64,000 nt of DNA from Deinococcus deserti VCD115 (GTDB lineage: Bacteria; Deinococcota; Deinococci; Deinococcales; Deinococcaceae), in the NCBI RefSeq assembly GCF_000020685.1, contig NC_012526.1:1590001-1654000 (forward strand). The letters are read 5' to 3'. The position numbers were made by a program, and so were the translations under genes. The notes beneath the pieces are model-generated. The model searched no databases, had not been told where the DNA came from, and saw only the letters and a program-made list of their open reading frames with translations. The number at the start of each line of letters is the position of its first letter. Position 1 is the stretch's first letter. Shown here in pieces: positions 47,913 to 56,997 of this stretch.

Positions 47913-50018
47913 TCAGATTTCCACGTGCGCGGGAACTGCCTTCTCGCCTGTCTGGCGTCCTGGGATCGGCAGGTTGGGCATCATCAGCGTGGCCAGCATC
48001 GCCAGAAACGCCGCGAAGATGCAGTACAGATAGATATGAGCCACCGACTCGGCGAACGCGACCTTGGCGGCACGGGCACTGGCCAGAGCAATTTTTTCGC
48101 CGTCATCCAGTTCCTTGAGAGCCCGGCTCAGAGCCTGCTGCTCAGCCTGCCGAGCGGCCGTGGTTTTTACGGCGTCCAGGTCCTGCCGCAACCTCCCAAG
48201 CAACTGGTCACGAGTCGCCGAATTTTGAAGAGCTGACGCGGGCACAGCACCAAGCCGCTCGCGCAGAACAGCAGGCAGCTGTGGGTTGGCTGCTACCACC
48301 TTCACGCGGGCCAAATCACCGCTGCGCACGGCAGCGGCAACAGCTGCGTAGCCCCGGTCAAATTCACTTCTCACACCAGCAGCAACGCCGCCTACCGGAA
48401 TCTGCGCAAACTGCGTCCTGGTTTCCCGGGGTAATTCCGCGTCCCTGCGGAGGGCAATCATGGCCACTCTGTCACCCGTCTGCACTGCACTGGTGATGTT
48501 CTGCCGCAGCCTGGAAAAGCGCGCCGTGATCTCTTCGTTGCTGGGCGGAGCAGCATTTCGGTCCACCTGGCCATCAGATTCTCCATGGGCTATCTGAGCA
48601 CTGATCCGCTGCAGGGTCGTGGCCACTGCTCCGGTGTTGGCGCTCGCCTGGGCAGCGAACGAGGCGCTGAGGTTGTCGGTCAGGCCGGTCGTGAGTAGAG
48701 CACCGAAAATGGCCGTGCCGATGGTGCTGCCCATCTGCTGGAAAAACTGACCGGCACTGGTCGCCACGCCGATCTCCCAGGGTTTGACCGAAAGCTGGAG
48801 GGCCGTGGTGTACAGCGGCATGGCCGGCCCTATCCCCAGGCCCAGCAGCACCATGCGCAGAATTACGCTGTTGTAGCTGGTATCGGCGTTCAGGGTGGAC
48901 AGAGAGTAGAAACCCAGCATCATCAGGCTCAGGCCGATCAGCATCAGGGGCTTGTAACGGCCCATACGGCTGGCGACCTGTCCACTCACGATGGCTCCGA
49001 AAATCAGACCAAAGGTCAGCGGAATGGTTGCGGTCCCCGCTGCGGTTGCGCTGACTCCCTGCACCTGCACCAGGTAAAGGCTCAGAAACAGAATGGCCCC
49101 GAAGAACGCCGCTCCGAACAGGAAGCGGGCCAGCGAGCCCCAGGCGAAGGTGGGGTTGCGAAACAGGTGAAGCGGAATGATAGGACTGTCCACGCGGCTT
49201 TCTACGTACAGAAATGCCAGCAGGCTTGCCGCACTGATTCCAAACAGCCCCAGAACCGTAGGGCTGCTCCAGGCGTAGTTGCCATCAGCTCCCCAGGTCA
49301 GGGCCAGCAGCAGCGGCACCGCGAACACCAGGATCAGGAACGCGCCCTGCCAGTCCACCTTGGCTTTGAGCCCGCTTTGCAGCCGGGGCATCTTGAACCA
49401 TAGAAAGGTCAGGGCCAGCAGGCCCAACGGAAGGTTGACGTAAAACACCCAGCGCCACGACACGTAGTCAGTCAGCCAGCCGCCCAGCAGGGGTCCGATC
49501 ACGCTGCTCAGGCCAAAGACCGCGCCGAATAGCCCCTGGTATTTGGGCCGTTCGGCCGGCTCGAACAGGTCGGCGATGATGGCAAAGGCCACTGCACCCA
49601 GCGCTGCGCCTCCCGCCCCCTGCAGCCCCCGGAACACCACCAGCTGCATCATGCCGCCGCCAAACAGGTGGCCCATGAAGGGCTCGCCTGCCATGCCGCA
49701 CAGCATCGAACCGATCAGGAACACCACAATGCCGAACATCAGGATCGGCTTGCGGCCATAGATGTCTGAAAGCTTGCCGTAGATAGGCACCAGCGCTGTG
49801 TTGGCCAGCAGGTAAGCGGTGGTGACCCAGGAATAGAGGTTCAGACCGTTGAGCTCACTGATAATCCGGGGCATGGCGGTACCGACGATGGTCTGGTCCA
49901 GTGCGCTGAGAAACAGCCCCAGCAGGACGCCAAACAGAATCAGCCGCTTGGTGGGCAGGTCCAGCGCCGTGATGTAATCGATGTGCCCTTCCGGCGCCGC
50001 CTGAGCAGACCGGGTCAT
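47913..50018 (-). CDS. DHA2-type MFS multidrug transporter with large insertion
   Basis: The 701-residue protein has the 14-helix DHA2 layout: FLSALDQTIVGTAMPRI (motif D region), KLSDIYGRKPILMFG (motif A) and further helices. It probably exports drugs by proton antiport. Between helices 13 and 14 lies an unusual soluble insertion of about 200 residues (roughly 450-650) rich in charged helices and Ala/Arg, then a last helix IYLYCIFAAFLAMLATLMM. Coupled by 4 nt to the MarR gene that likely represses it. Confidence 0.88.
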   Translation of the reverse strand: MTRSAQAAPEGHIDYITALDLPTKRLILFGVLLGLFLSALDQTIVGTAMPRIISELNGLNLYSWVTTAYLLANTALVPIYGKLSDIYGRKPILMFGIVVFLIGSMLCGMAGEPFMGHLFGGGMMQLVVFRGLQGAGGAALGAVAFAIIADLFEPAERPKYQGLFGAVFGLSSVIGPLLGGWLTDYVSWRWVFYVNLPLGLLALTFLWFKMPRLQSGLKAKVDWQGAFLILVFAVPLLLALTWGADGNYAWSSPTVLGLFGISAASLLAFLYVESRVDSPIIPLHLFRNPTFAWGSLARFLFGAAFFGAILFLSLYLVQVQGVSATAAGTATIPLTFGLIFGAIVSGQVASRMGRYKPLMLIGLSLMMLGFYSLSTLNADTSYNSVILRMVLLGLGIGPAMPLYTTALQLSVKPWEIGVATSAGQFFQQMGSTIGTAIFGALLTTGLTDNLSASFAAQASANTGAVATTLQRISAQIAHGESDGQVDRNAAPPSNEEITARFSRLRQNITSAVQTGDRVAMIALRRDAELPRETRTQFAQIPVGGVAAGVRSEFDRGYAAVAAAVRSGDLARVKVVAANPQLPAVLRERLGAVPASALQNSATRDQLLGRLRQDLDAVKTTAARQAEQQALSRALKELDDGEKIALASARAAKVAFAESVAHIYLYCIFAAFLAMLATLMMPNLPIPGRQTGEKAVPAHVEI

Positions 50019-50539
50019 GGAACTTCCTTGCAGGCGCGGACCTCGCTGCTCTGGGTTTCGAGTTCATCAAGCAGGGCCTGAATGTGCTGAGCGGCCGCCT
50101 GAATGGCTTCCGGCTGCAACCGGGCGAAGGTGCTGACGTACGCGGCCCTGAAGTTGCGGTCCATCTTGCCCAGCACGTCCAGACCGGCTGCAGTCAGGGT
50201 CACGACCTTCTCGCGGCGGTTGCCCGGGTTCTCTGTTCTCGCAGCGAGGCCGCGCTGAACCAGACGCTCTACGAGGTGACTGGCTGCCGGTACACTCAGT
50301 CGGGTGCGGGCCGCGAGTTCGGTGACGGTCGATTCCCCCCCAGCACGCAGCTGATGCAGCGCCGTCATCTGCGAGAAGGACAGGTCCAGCTCAACAAGTT
50401 CGGCCTGCATGCCGTGCATGACCTGACTGCTGATATGCCGGTGCAACTGCTTCATGACGTTGCCCAGGGCGCAGGCGGCCTCACGGTTCGCCGCTGGCAC
50501 CTCTGGCTGATCCTCGGGAGGGGGATGCGAAGGGTTCAT
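50015..50539 (-). CDS. MarR-family repressor
   Basis: The 174-residue winged-helix regulator has the DNA-binding region SFSQMTALHQLRAGGESTVTELAARTRLSVPAASHLVERLVQRGLAARTENPGNRREKVVTLTAAG, where the second part is the wing. It likely senses a small molecule and controls the downstream efflux gene from the inverted repeat at 50555-50576. AAGG lies upstream of the ATG. Confidence 0.9.
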   Translation of the reverse strand: MNPSHPPPEDQPEVPAANREAACALGNVMKQLHRHISSQVMHGMQAELVELDLSFSQMTALHQLRAGGESTVTELAARTRLSVPAASHLVERLVQRGLAARTENPGNRREKVVTLTAAGLDVLGKMDRNFRAAYVSTFARLQPEAIQAAAQHIQALLDELETQSSEVRACKEVP

Positions 50540-50554
50540 ACTTGCAACCTTGAA

Positions 50555-50576
50555 ACAGTCTTACTCATAAGACTGT
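50555..50576. promoter_or_regulatory. MarR operator candidate (9-bp perfect inverted repeat)
   Basis: ACAGTCTTA and TAAGACTGT flank a 4-nt centre, 16 nt upstream of the MarR start, overlapping the likely promoter. The size suits a MarR dimer. Confidence 0.65.
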
Positions 50577-50757
50577 ATGGTGCGCTTCACCGTTTCACTC
50601 GTCAAGGTACGCCGGATGGCGTAGGAAGACCGCAAAAGCCTGTTTCGTTGCGATAAACCGGTGTGCACTGCCAGATGCTGGCCCATTTTCAGAGCAGTAA
50701 CGAAGGTTGACGGAAGTAAAATCTTCGTAGATTCAGCAGTGCTCAAATGCAAAAACA

Positions 50758-50784
50758 ACGACCCCTACACATCGCAGGGGTCGT
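50758..50784. terminator. rho-independent terminator after lysX
   Basis: On the minus strand ACGACCCCT and AGGGGTCGT form a 9-bp stem with a 9-nt loop, followed by TTGTTTTTG. It ends the lysine operon. Confidence 0.75.
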
Positions 50785-50798
50785 CACGTTTAAGTGCT

Positions 50799-51665
50799 TT
50801 AAGCCAGTGCCCGCTCTTTCAGCAGGCTGATGGCGTACTCGCCCATCCTGCGGGGAATATTCACACCTGTCGTCGAAACACTGTTCTTGAACTCCATGGT
50901 GTGGTTGATCTCGATGACCAGCAGGCCACGCTCCGGGTCCTCGACCAGATCGATGGCCACAATCTGACCGTCGACCGCGCGGGCCGAACGCAGTGCCAGA
51001 TCAGCAATCTCAGGGGTCACCGGGCAGTTGCTGGCCTTGGCGCCACGCGCGGTATTGGTAATCCAGTGCTCGCTGGTGCGGTAGATCGCACCGATGCACT
51101 CACCACCGACGACGAACGCCCGGATGTCGCGCTCGGGCTTGTCGATCAGTTCCTGCACGTAAAAGACGCCATGCTGCGGCCCGCCCAGCACTTCCTTATG
51201 CTCAATGACGGCCTCGGCGGCGTCGCGGTCGTTCAGGCGGCTGACCATACGGCCCCAGGACCCCACGGTCGGCTTCAGGACCACCGGGTAGCCCAGGCTT
51301 TCGATCAGCTGCAGGGCACTTTCGCCGTCGAATGCCACGCCGGTCCGCGGGGTCGCGATCCCGGCAGCATGCAGACGCGAATTGGTAGCCAGCTTGTCAC
51401 CGCACAGCTCAATGACGTGCGAGGGGTTGATGACCTGCACTCCAAAGGCCTCCAGGGCCCGGGTGACGGCGTGCCCCCGCGTCTGGCTCACGCAGCGCTC
51501 GATAGCCACTTTCCAGGGAATCCGCGCAGTTCCTTCCTGATCGAAGGTCACGGTCAGCTGCGGGGCATAGACCTTGTCGTAGGAGACTCCAAGGTCGTCG
51601 AGCGCCTCGAAGAGCATTTTCTCGTCAGGGCGGATGCGGTCGTAGATCACGGCAAGGTCGGCCAT
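50799..51665 (-). CDS. lysX: alpha-aminoadipate-LysW ligase
   Basis: The 288-residue ATP-grasp enzyme ligates alpha-aminoadipate to the C-terminal Glu of LysW, protecting its amino group. ATP-grasp motifs are visible: [34 protein letters not shown], and a metal-binding [12 protein letters not shown] near the end. The start at 51665 is chosen by homology ([12 protein letters not shown]); a TTG-initiated frame to 51689 is possible. It is the last gene of the operon, after LysW. Confidence 0.92.
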   Translation of the reverse strand: MADLAVIYDRIRPDEKMLFEALDDLGVSYDKVYAPQLTVTFDQEGTARIPWKVAIERCVSQTRGHAVTRALEAFGVQVINPSHVIELCGDKLATNSRLHAAGIATPRTGVAFDGESALQLIESLGYPVVLKPTVGSWGRMVSRLNDRDAAEAVIEHKEVLGGPQHGVFYVQELIDKPERDIRAFVVGGECIGAIYRTSEHWITNTARGAKASNCPVTPEIADLALRSARAVDGQIVAIDLVEDPERGLLVIEINHTMEFKNSVSTTGVNIPRRMGEYAISLLKERALA

Positions 51666-51693
51666 AAGCGGTCTCGGGGCAAGGCTCAAGGGC

Positions 51694-51735
51694 GGCGCGG
51701 TCAGGTGCAGCCCAAGGGCTCTGCCTGACCGCGCC
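51694..51735. promoter_or_regulatory. large hairpin between lysW and lysX
   Basis: GGCGCGGTCAGG (51694-51705) pairs with CCTGACCGCGCC (51724-51735), and AGCCC/GGGCT pair inside it. Without a T-run it may lower read-through or protect the upstream lysW mRNA, giving more carrier than ligase. Confidence 0.5.
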
Positions 51736-51748
51736 GGGCCCGTGAAAC

Positions 51749-51922
51749 TTACTCGCCCCAGTCCTCCGCTTCCTGCGGAGCAGCTTCCAGGCGGGGTGGG
51801 TCGACAGACACGACTTCGTATTCCACGCCGGTTTCGTCGTCAATGACCAGTTCACCGAGTTCGGGGTCGGTCAGTTCGATCGTGGCGCCAGTGTCGGGGT
51901 TTTCAAATTGAATTACAGGCAT
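51749..51922 (-). CDS. lysW: lysine-biosynthesis carrier protein LysW, lacking zinc cysteines
   Basis: The 57-residue product ends EAEDWGE, the LysW C-terminus whose last Glu is acylated by LysX. The middle ([13 protein letters not shown]...[15 protein letters not shown]) also matches LysW. Unlike typical members, it has no cysteine at all: the family's two C-x2-C zinc knuckles read NPDTG and DDETG here. The ATG follows AAGGAG 6 nt upstream. It lies between the zinc-ribbon gene and lysX. Acidic throughout. Confidence 0.88.
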   Translation of the reverse strand: MPVIQFENPDTGATIELTDPELGELVIDDETGVEYEVVSVDPPRLEAAPQEAEDWGE

Positions 51923-51978
51923 ACTTACTCCTTACGACTGATAGGTTAAAGCAGGTTTTGATTTCCAAATGTTATTGT

Positions 51979-52320
51979 CTAGACGGGTTCAACGGGTTCT
52001 TCGAACTCCAGTTCTATGCGGGCGCGGCAATGCGGGCATTCGACCACGCTGACGGTAGCTCCATCGCTGCTTTCGATCACGGGCGCGGCATCGATCATCT
52101 CGTCGGTCACATCGAATTCCTCGCCGCAACTGGGGCACAGGGTCAGAACCCCCAGAAGTTCAAGTTCAAAGTCATCTCCGGGAGCGTTGCGGGTCACTTC
52201 CATCTCGGCGTTACAGGAGTCACAGACAATTACGTCCCCCACCTGCAGGTCGGCGCGGTCAGCGTCGGTCAGCTCCAGCACTTCCGCACACACGGGACAG
52301 TCAATTTCCAGAGTCGGCAT
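51979..52320 (-). CDS. double zinc-ribbon protein of the lysine operon
   Basis: The 113-residue protein consists of two LysW-like modules: CPVC (8-11) with CDSC (33-36), and CPSC (62-65) with CPHC (95-98). Each pair of knuckles can hold one zinc. It ends in an acidic IELEFEEPVEPV rather than the EDWGE acceptor, so it is not a carrier itself. The start at 52320 is chosen because MPTLEIDCPVC opens the first module; a frame to 52545 would overlap lysU. Its role is unknown; it may have taken over the structural part that LysW lost. Confidence 0.7.
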   Translation of the reverse strand: MPTLEIDCPVCAEVLELTDADRADLQVGDVIVCDSCNAEMEVTRNAPGDDFELELLGVLTLCPSCGEEFDVTDEMIDAAPVIESSDGATVSVVECPHCRARIELEFEEPVEPV

Positions 52321-52348
52321 GCCCTCAGTGTAGGACGTGCCTCCGCTT

Positions 52349-52876
52349 TCAGCCTGACCCATTCTCGGATACGCGCTCGCCAGGGAAGCGACCATACTTC
52401 TTGAAAAACGCCAGGATACTGCCCTCCGCCAGCGCTTCCCGCAGGAATTCCGGTGGAGGTGGCAGTTGCACCGTTCCACTGCGGCCGTCCTCACCGGAAT
52501 AGACCAGGAGACCGGTATTGATATCCAGTGAAACCTGGTCACCATCCTGCAGCACGCCAGTCAGGTCATGCTCAAAAGCCGGGATGCCAAGGTTCAGCAG
52601 GTTGCGGTAGTGAATGCGCGCAAAACTTGGAGCCACGATGCCGCCGATCTGCAGCTTCTTCAGGGCCTGTGGAGCATACTCGCGGCTGGACCCCAGACCC
52701 CAGTTACGCCCGCCGATCAGCAGATCCCCAGGCTGCACCTGTGCGGCAAATTCAGGGCGGATGTAATGGAAGGCGAAAGTCTGAAAGACGTCCTCTCCGG
52801 CCATAAACGGCGCGAACTTCCCAGGCAGGATGTCATCCGTATTGACGCTGTCGCCGAACTTCCAGACGCGCGGCAT
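52349..52876 (-). CDS. lysU: homoaconitase small subunit
   Basis: The 175-residue protein is the swivel-domain subunit (LeuD-like): KFGDSVNTDDILPGKF, GGRNWGLGSSREYAPQALK and a C-terminal PPPPEFLREAL. With LysT it isomerises homocitrate to homoisocitrate. Its ATG shares the A of the LysT stop (TGATG). Confidence 0.93.
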   Translation of the reverse strand: MPRVWKFGDSVNTDDILPGKFAPFMAGEDVFQTFAFHYIRPEFAAQVQPGDLLIGGRNWGLGSSREYAPQALKKLQIGGIVAPSFARIHYRNLLNLGIPAFEHDLTGVLQDGDQVSLDINTGLLVYSGEDGRSGTVQLPPPPEFLREALAEGSILAFFKKYGRFPGERVSENGSG

Positions 52877-54144
52877 CAGGCCACCGCCTCAGGCAGATCA
52901 GCAGGCAGGGCAATCTGACCCATCACGGCTGTGGCCGCAGCGACCGCAGGGCTGGCCAGATAGATCTTGGCGTCCTTGTCACCCATCCGCCCGATGAAGT
53001 TGCGGTTGGACGTGCTGACGCACACCTCGCCCGGCGCCAGGACCCCCTGATGCCTCCCCATGCACGGGCCGCATCCGGGCGTTCCCAGAACGGCACCGGC
53101 CCGTTGCAGGGTCAGGAGGGTGCCGTCCACCATCGCCTCTTCCATCACCTGACTGCTGGCCGGAATCACCAGCAGGCGGGTCTGCGGATTGACCCGCCGG
53201 TCCCGCAGCACGTCGGCAGCTGCATGCAAGTCCTCAATACGCCCGTTCGTGCAGGTTCCGATAAAGACCTGATCGACCTTGAGGCCACGAAGCTCGGCAA
53301 CGTCATGCACGTTGTCCACTTCACTGGGGGCACTCATGCGTGGATTCAGGGCCGTCAGGTCCACGGTGATCTCCCGGACATAGGTAGCGCCCTCGTCGGG
53401 ATACACCCACTCGGGCACGTCGTACCCGTAACTGGTCAGGATCTCGCCGCCCGGCACCACCAGGCCAGCCTTGGCTCCGGCTTCCACGCACAGGTTGGCC
53501 AGGGTCATGCGTTCCCCGCGGGTAAAGCGGTCACCGGCGTGCATTTCGATGCTCTGGTAGGTCGCGCCGTCGGCCCCCAGGACCCGGATCATCTCCAGGG
53601 CCACGTCCTTGGCCGTCACACCGGGCCGCAGTTCCCCTGTGAAGCTGACCTTGACGCTTTCAGGTACCTTCAGCCAGGTTTTCCCGCTGGCGGCCGCCAG
53701 GGCAATGTCGGTGGCGCCCATTCCAGAGCCGAATGCGGCGACCGCGCCGTAGGTGGTGGAGTGGCTGTCGGAGCCCAGCACGATCCAGCCGGGCCGGGCC
53801 AGGTTCTCCTCGACCAGCACCTGATGGCAGATCCCGCGGCCGACGTCGAAGAGCCGCACGCCCGTCTGGGCAGCATATTCACGGGCTTCCTTCTGCGCCT
53901 GTGCCACCGACACGGTGCTGGCTGGCGCCACATGGTCAATCACGATACTGACGCGCTCGGGGTACTTGGGAACAGCATTCAGGTCACGCTGCATGCGCTC
54001 GATGAAGCTCTGGGCAATGGAGTCCACGACCATGACCTGATCGACATCGACTACCGCGAGGTCGCCGGCGTAGACGGTCTGATCGCCACGTCTGGACAGA
54101 ATCTTTTCCGCCATGGTCTGGGGGCGGGAGGTAAGGACGGTCAT
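52876..54144 (-). CDS. lysT: homoaconitase large subunit
   Basis: The 422-residue aconitase-type subunit carries the [4Fe-4S] cluster cysteines in GTCTNGR and GCGPCMG with the third near VLGTPGCG, plus ILGSDSHSTTYGA. It belongs to the LeuC/LysT family; the operon context with lysW and lysX makes lysine synthesis its role. MAEKILSRRG at 54114 is an alternative start, but 54144 lies 7 nt after a CAGAAT box. Confidence 0.92.
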   Translation of the reverse strand: MTVLTSRPQTMAEKILSRRGDQTVYAGDLAVVDVDQVMVVDSIAQSFIERMQRDLNAVPKYPERVSIVIDHVAPASTVSVAQAQKEAREYAAQTGVRLFDVGRGICHQVLVEENLARPGWIVLGSDSHSTTYGAVAAFGSGMGATDIALAAASGKTWLKVPESVKVSFTGELRPGVTAKDVALEMIRVLGADGATYQSIEMHAGDRFTRGERMTLANLCVEAGAKAGLVVPGGEILTSYGYDVPEWVYPDEGATYVREITVDLTALNPRMSAPSEVDNVHDVAELRGLKVDQVFIGTCTNGRIEDLHAAADVLRDRRVNPQTRLLVIPASSQVMEEAMVDGTLLTLQRAGAVLGTPGCGPCMGRHQGVLAPGEVCVSTSNRNFIGRMGDKDAKIYLASPAVAAATAVMGQIALPADLPEAVA

Positions 54145-54151
54145 ACCGCGC

Positions 54152-54157
54152 ATTCTG
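54152..54157 (-). promoter_or_regulatory. -10-like box (CAGAAT) for the lysine operon
   Basis: On the minus strand CAGAAT-N7-ATG precedes lysT without a ribosome site, matching the leaderless pattern. Confidence 0.35.
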
Positions 54158-54301
54158 CCGTGTTTCCATAATGTCAGCGTAAGATCGACTGGAATTCACG
54201 ACCTAAGACTGTCATTTGCAAAGAAACAGATCTTTTGAAGGACTCCGGGGACCTCCTTGCTGCATGGTGCACCCTGCCCGGTGAGGGTCATCACGCGCCG
54301 C

Positions 54302-54307
54302 TATGCT
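54302..54307 (+). promoter_or_regulatory. -10 box (TATGCT) for the antiporter operon
   Basis: TATGCT-N7-ATG (54315) with no ribosome site; same geometry as the proB box. Confidence 0.5.
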
Positions 54308-54314
54308 GAAAGCT

Positions 54315-54809
54315 ATGGTGAAGCTCGACGAAACCGCCCTCCCCGGAGTGGGTGTCCGCTATGACTTTGACGGGCGGTATGGCAAGCGCGTAGGTGTGAT
54401 TACTCACCGGGACGGCCGCCGCGAAATCTTTGTGTCCCGCCGTGACGACCCGGATGCGTGCGCCATGAGTATTGTGCTGGCTGATGACGAGTCCGAAGCT
54501 GTGGCCGACCTGCTCGGGGGCAGCGCCGTCACTCGCCGGATGAGCCAGAGCATGCAGGATATCGAGGGTCTGGCGATGGACTGGCTGCCTTTTGAACCCA
54601 GCAGTCCCTACGCGGGCCGTCCCCTGGGCGAAACCATGATGCGCACCCGTACCGGAGCCAGCATCGTGGCCATCATGCGTGACGGACACGCCATTCCGGC
54701 GCCGGGGCCGGATTTCCCGCTTCAGGCGGGCGATACGGTCGTTGTCGTGGGGACGCCCAATGGCGTCACACGGGCCGCCCAGCTTCTCAACGGTACATTT
54801 TCTGGTTAA
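54315..54809 (+). CDS. TrkA-C regulatory subunit of a K+/H+ antiporter (KhtT-like)
   Basis: The 164-residue protein has an N-terminal domain (VKLDETALPGVGVRYDF) and a C-terminal TrkA-C/RCK-C domain (YAGRPLGETMMRTRTGASIVAIMRDGHAIPAPGPDFPLQAGDTVVVVG) that senses ligands. It likely gates the antiporter encoded 76 bp downstream. The start at 54315 is chosen because of the TATGCT box 7 nt upstream; ATG 54303 lies inside that box. Confidence 0.85.
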   Translation: MVKLDETALPGVGVRYDFDGRYGKRVGVITHRDGRREIFVSRRDDPDACAMSIVLADDESEAVADLLGGSAVTRRMSQSMQDIEGLAMDWLPFEPSSPYAGRPLGETMMRTRTGASIVAIMRDGHAIPAPGPDFPLQAGDTVVVVGTPNGVTRAAQLLNGTFSG

Positions 54810-54885
54810 TCACATCACTTCTGCAAACGTTTTTGTCGCTGCACGCCGATGACCGGCCTGCCTCTTCTTTCACTGGAGGTCCGAC

Positions 54886-56052
54886 GTGCCCTTAGGACAA
54901 CTTTTTCTCGAACTTGGTGCTGTCATTCTGGCACTCGCCCTGGTCGGTCGCGCGGCAGGGCGCCTGGGAATCACGCCGATACCGCTGTACCTGCTGGCGG
55001 GCATTGGTCTGGGCGCCTTGTTTCATCTCGGTGACGCACCCGAGGAGTTCATTCATACTGGCGCTGAAATTGGCGCAGTGCTGCTGCTGTTTACCCTGGG
55101 CCTGGAATACACCTCTCAGGAGTTGCGTGACAACCTGCATGCCCACCGCCGCATGGGCCTGCTGGATCTGGCCCTCAATTTCACCCCGGGGCTGATCGCT
55201 GGCGTGCTGCTGGGATTTACACCCCTGGCCGCCGTCCTGCTGGGCGGCGTGACCTACCTGACCAGCAGCGGTATTGCCAGTAAGATCCTGGCCGACCTGG
55301 GCCGGCTCGGGAACCGCGAAACGCCTGTCATCCTGGCCGTGTGCGTGATTGAAGATGTGGTGATGGCTGCCTACCTGCCGGTGGTCGCTGCACTGTTGAT
55401 CGGCGGCACCCTTGTCGCCATTGGTGTAAACCTGATGGTCGCGCTGGGTGCTTTCGCCCTGGCGTTTTTTCTGGCACTGAGATACGGGCATGTGCTCAGC
55501 CGTGTAATGAACGTCGAAAGCGATGAGGCCCTGTTGCTGGGCGTCCTCGGGTTGGTCCTGCTGGTGGCTGGAATCGCTGATCTGCTTAAGGTCAGCGCAG
55601 CTATCGGGGCCTTTCTGGTGGGCATTGCTCTGTCGGGGGAAGTTGCAGACCGCGCACGTCATCAGATCGAACCACTGCGCAATCTGTTTGCCGCAGTGTT
55701 TTTCGTATTTTTCGGCCTTCAGCTGAACTTGGCCAGTGTGCCTGACGTTTTGCTGCCCGCCACCCTGCTGGCCCTGGTGACCAGCGTGACCAAATTCATC
55801 GTTGGATGGCGCGGTGCAGCCCGGGCTGGGGTTCAGGCCCGGGGCCGATTTCGCGCCGGCACCACGCTGATTCCACGGGGCGAGTTCAGCATCCTGATTG
55901 CCGGGCTAGGACTGGGTATCGCCCCGAGCCTTGGACCGCTGGCCGCTGTTTATGTACTCCTGACCGCCATGATCGGCCCGGTCCTCACACGCTTTGATGC
56001 TCAACTCGTGCCACTTCTTGAACGGAAGAAACAGCAGGCTCCTGCCGGATAA
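54886..56052 (+). CDS. CPA2-family K+/H+ antiporter (KhtU/KefB-like)
   Basis: The 388-residue protein has about 12-13 membrane helices: LGAVILALALVGRAAGRLGI..., GAVLLLFTLGLEYT, VIEDVVMAAYLPVVAALL and a C-terminal TTLIPRGEFSILIAGLG that contains the conserved GEFS. It exports potassium in exchange for protons, regulated by the upstream TrkA-C protein. GTG start after GGAGG. Confidence 0.88.
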   Translation: MPLGQLFLELGAVILALALVGRAAGRLGITPIPLYLLAGIGLGALFHLGDAPEEFIHTGAEIGAVLLLFTLGLEYTSQELRDNLHAHRRMGLLDLALNFTPGLIAGVLLGFTPLAAVLLGGVTYLTSSGIASKILADLGRLGNRETPVILAVCVIEDVVMAAYLPVVAALLIGGTLVAIGVNLMVALGAFALAFFLALRYGHVLSRVMNVESDEALLLGVLGLVLLVAGIADLLKVSAAIGAFLVGIALSGEVADRARHQIEPLRNLFAAVFFVFFGLQLNLASVPDVLLPATLLALVTSVTKFIVGWRGAARAGVQARGRFRAGTTLIPRGEFSILIAGLGLGIAPSLGPLAAVYVLLTAMIGPVLTRFDAQLVPLLERKKQQAPAG

Positions 56053-56369
56053 GGTCGGGGCAGACAGCACAGGCGGGCCTGGGTTCTGTGGGTTGGAATG
56101 AGCCTCGTCCTGATCCACGGCTCCATGCTGTACCAAAGGCACCTCAGCTCGTCTGGGATGGCCTTTTTAGAGCACCAAGACGTCGTGACAACATGCAACG
56201 CTGCCCCCTTCCGGTTCAAAGGCGCTCCTGAAGGAACGACTCGACCACGCAGTCAGGTTCAGATCAGCTCATGAAGCCCGGCCTAAAGCTTCACCTTCAT
56301 TTTCTTGACCAAGGTGACAGGCTGCACAGAGAGATTCACATAGACAATGCGCGGTGAGGTGAATGGAAT

Positions 56370-56867
56370 ATGCAGATGCAAATGCGAGATCTGACCGACC
56401 TTTACGTCCTCAAGCTCCAGGAGATCTACAGCGCCGAACAGCAGGGCCTCCAGGCCATGCAGCAGGGCTGCGACATGGTGCAGACGTCAGAGCTGAAACA
56501 GGGCCTGACCATGCATATCGAACAGACGCAGCAGCAGATTCAGCGCCTGGAACAACTGCTCCAGAAAATGGGAGCGCAACCAGCCAGCGACACCAACCTC
56601 GCCATGAAGGGCCTGGTCCAGGAATTGCAGCGGCTGATGCAGCAGGACGCGTCTCCTGAAGTGCTGGAAGCCGGCCTGATTGCCTGCCAGCAGGCCATGG
56701 AGCACTATGAGATTGCTGGCTACGGCACAGCGCGCACCTACGCACAGCTTCTTGGAGACGACGAAGCCGTTCAGATGCTGGAACGGACACTCGACGAAGA
56801 GAAAATGACCGACGAGAAGCTCAGCATGATCGCTCAGCAGATCAATGTTCAGGCGATGAACGCCTGA
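56370..56867 (+). CDS. DUF892 (YciF-type) ferritin-like protein
   Basis: The 165-residue all-helical protein matches DUF892: MRDLTDLYVLKLQEIYSAEQQ, then EHYEIAGYGTARTYAQLLGDDEAVQMLERTLDEEK with conserved Glu/His iron-ligand positions. Members are stress-induced and have a ferritin-like four-helix bundle. GAGG lies upstream. It is monocistronic, ending before the terminator at 56954. Confidence 0.85.
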   Translation: MQMQMRDLTDLYVLKLQEIYSAEQQGLQAMQQGCDMVQTSELKQGLTMHIEQTQQQIQRLEQLLQKMGAQPASDTNLAMKGLVQELQRLMQQDASPEVLEAGLIACQQAMEHYEIAGYGTARTYAQLLGDDEAVQMLERTLDEEKMTDEKLSMIAQQINVQAMNA

Positions 56868-56953
56868 TCTGTTCAGAACATTTGTTCAGAAACATAGCAG
56901 CCATTCCGCTGTGTACGTTCGAGCAGCGGTGGGCCGCACCATAAGCAATAACA

Positions 56954-56988
56954 GAAGGACGTGATCCCAAGCAACGGTCACGTCCTTC
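56954..56988. terminator. bidirectional terminator hairpin
   Basis: GAAGGACGTGA and TCACGTCCTTC form an 11-bp stem with a 13-nt loop in the convergent gap between the DUF892 gene and amtB. Confidence 0.65.
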
Positions 56989-56997
56989 CTGGTTGAT

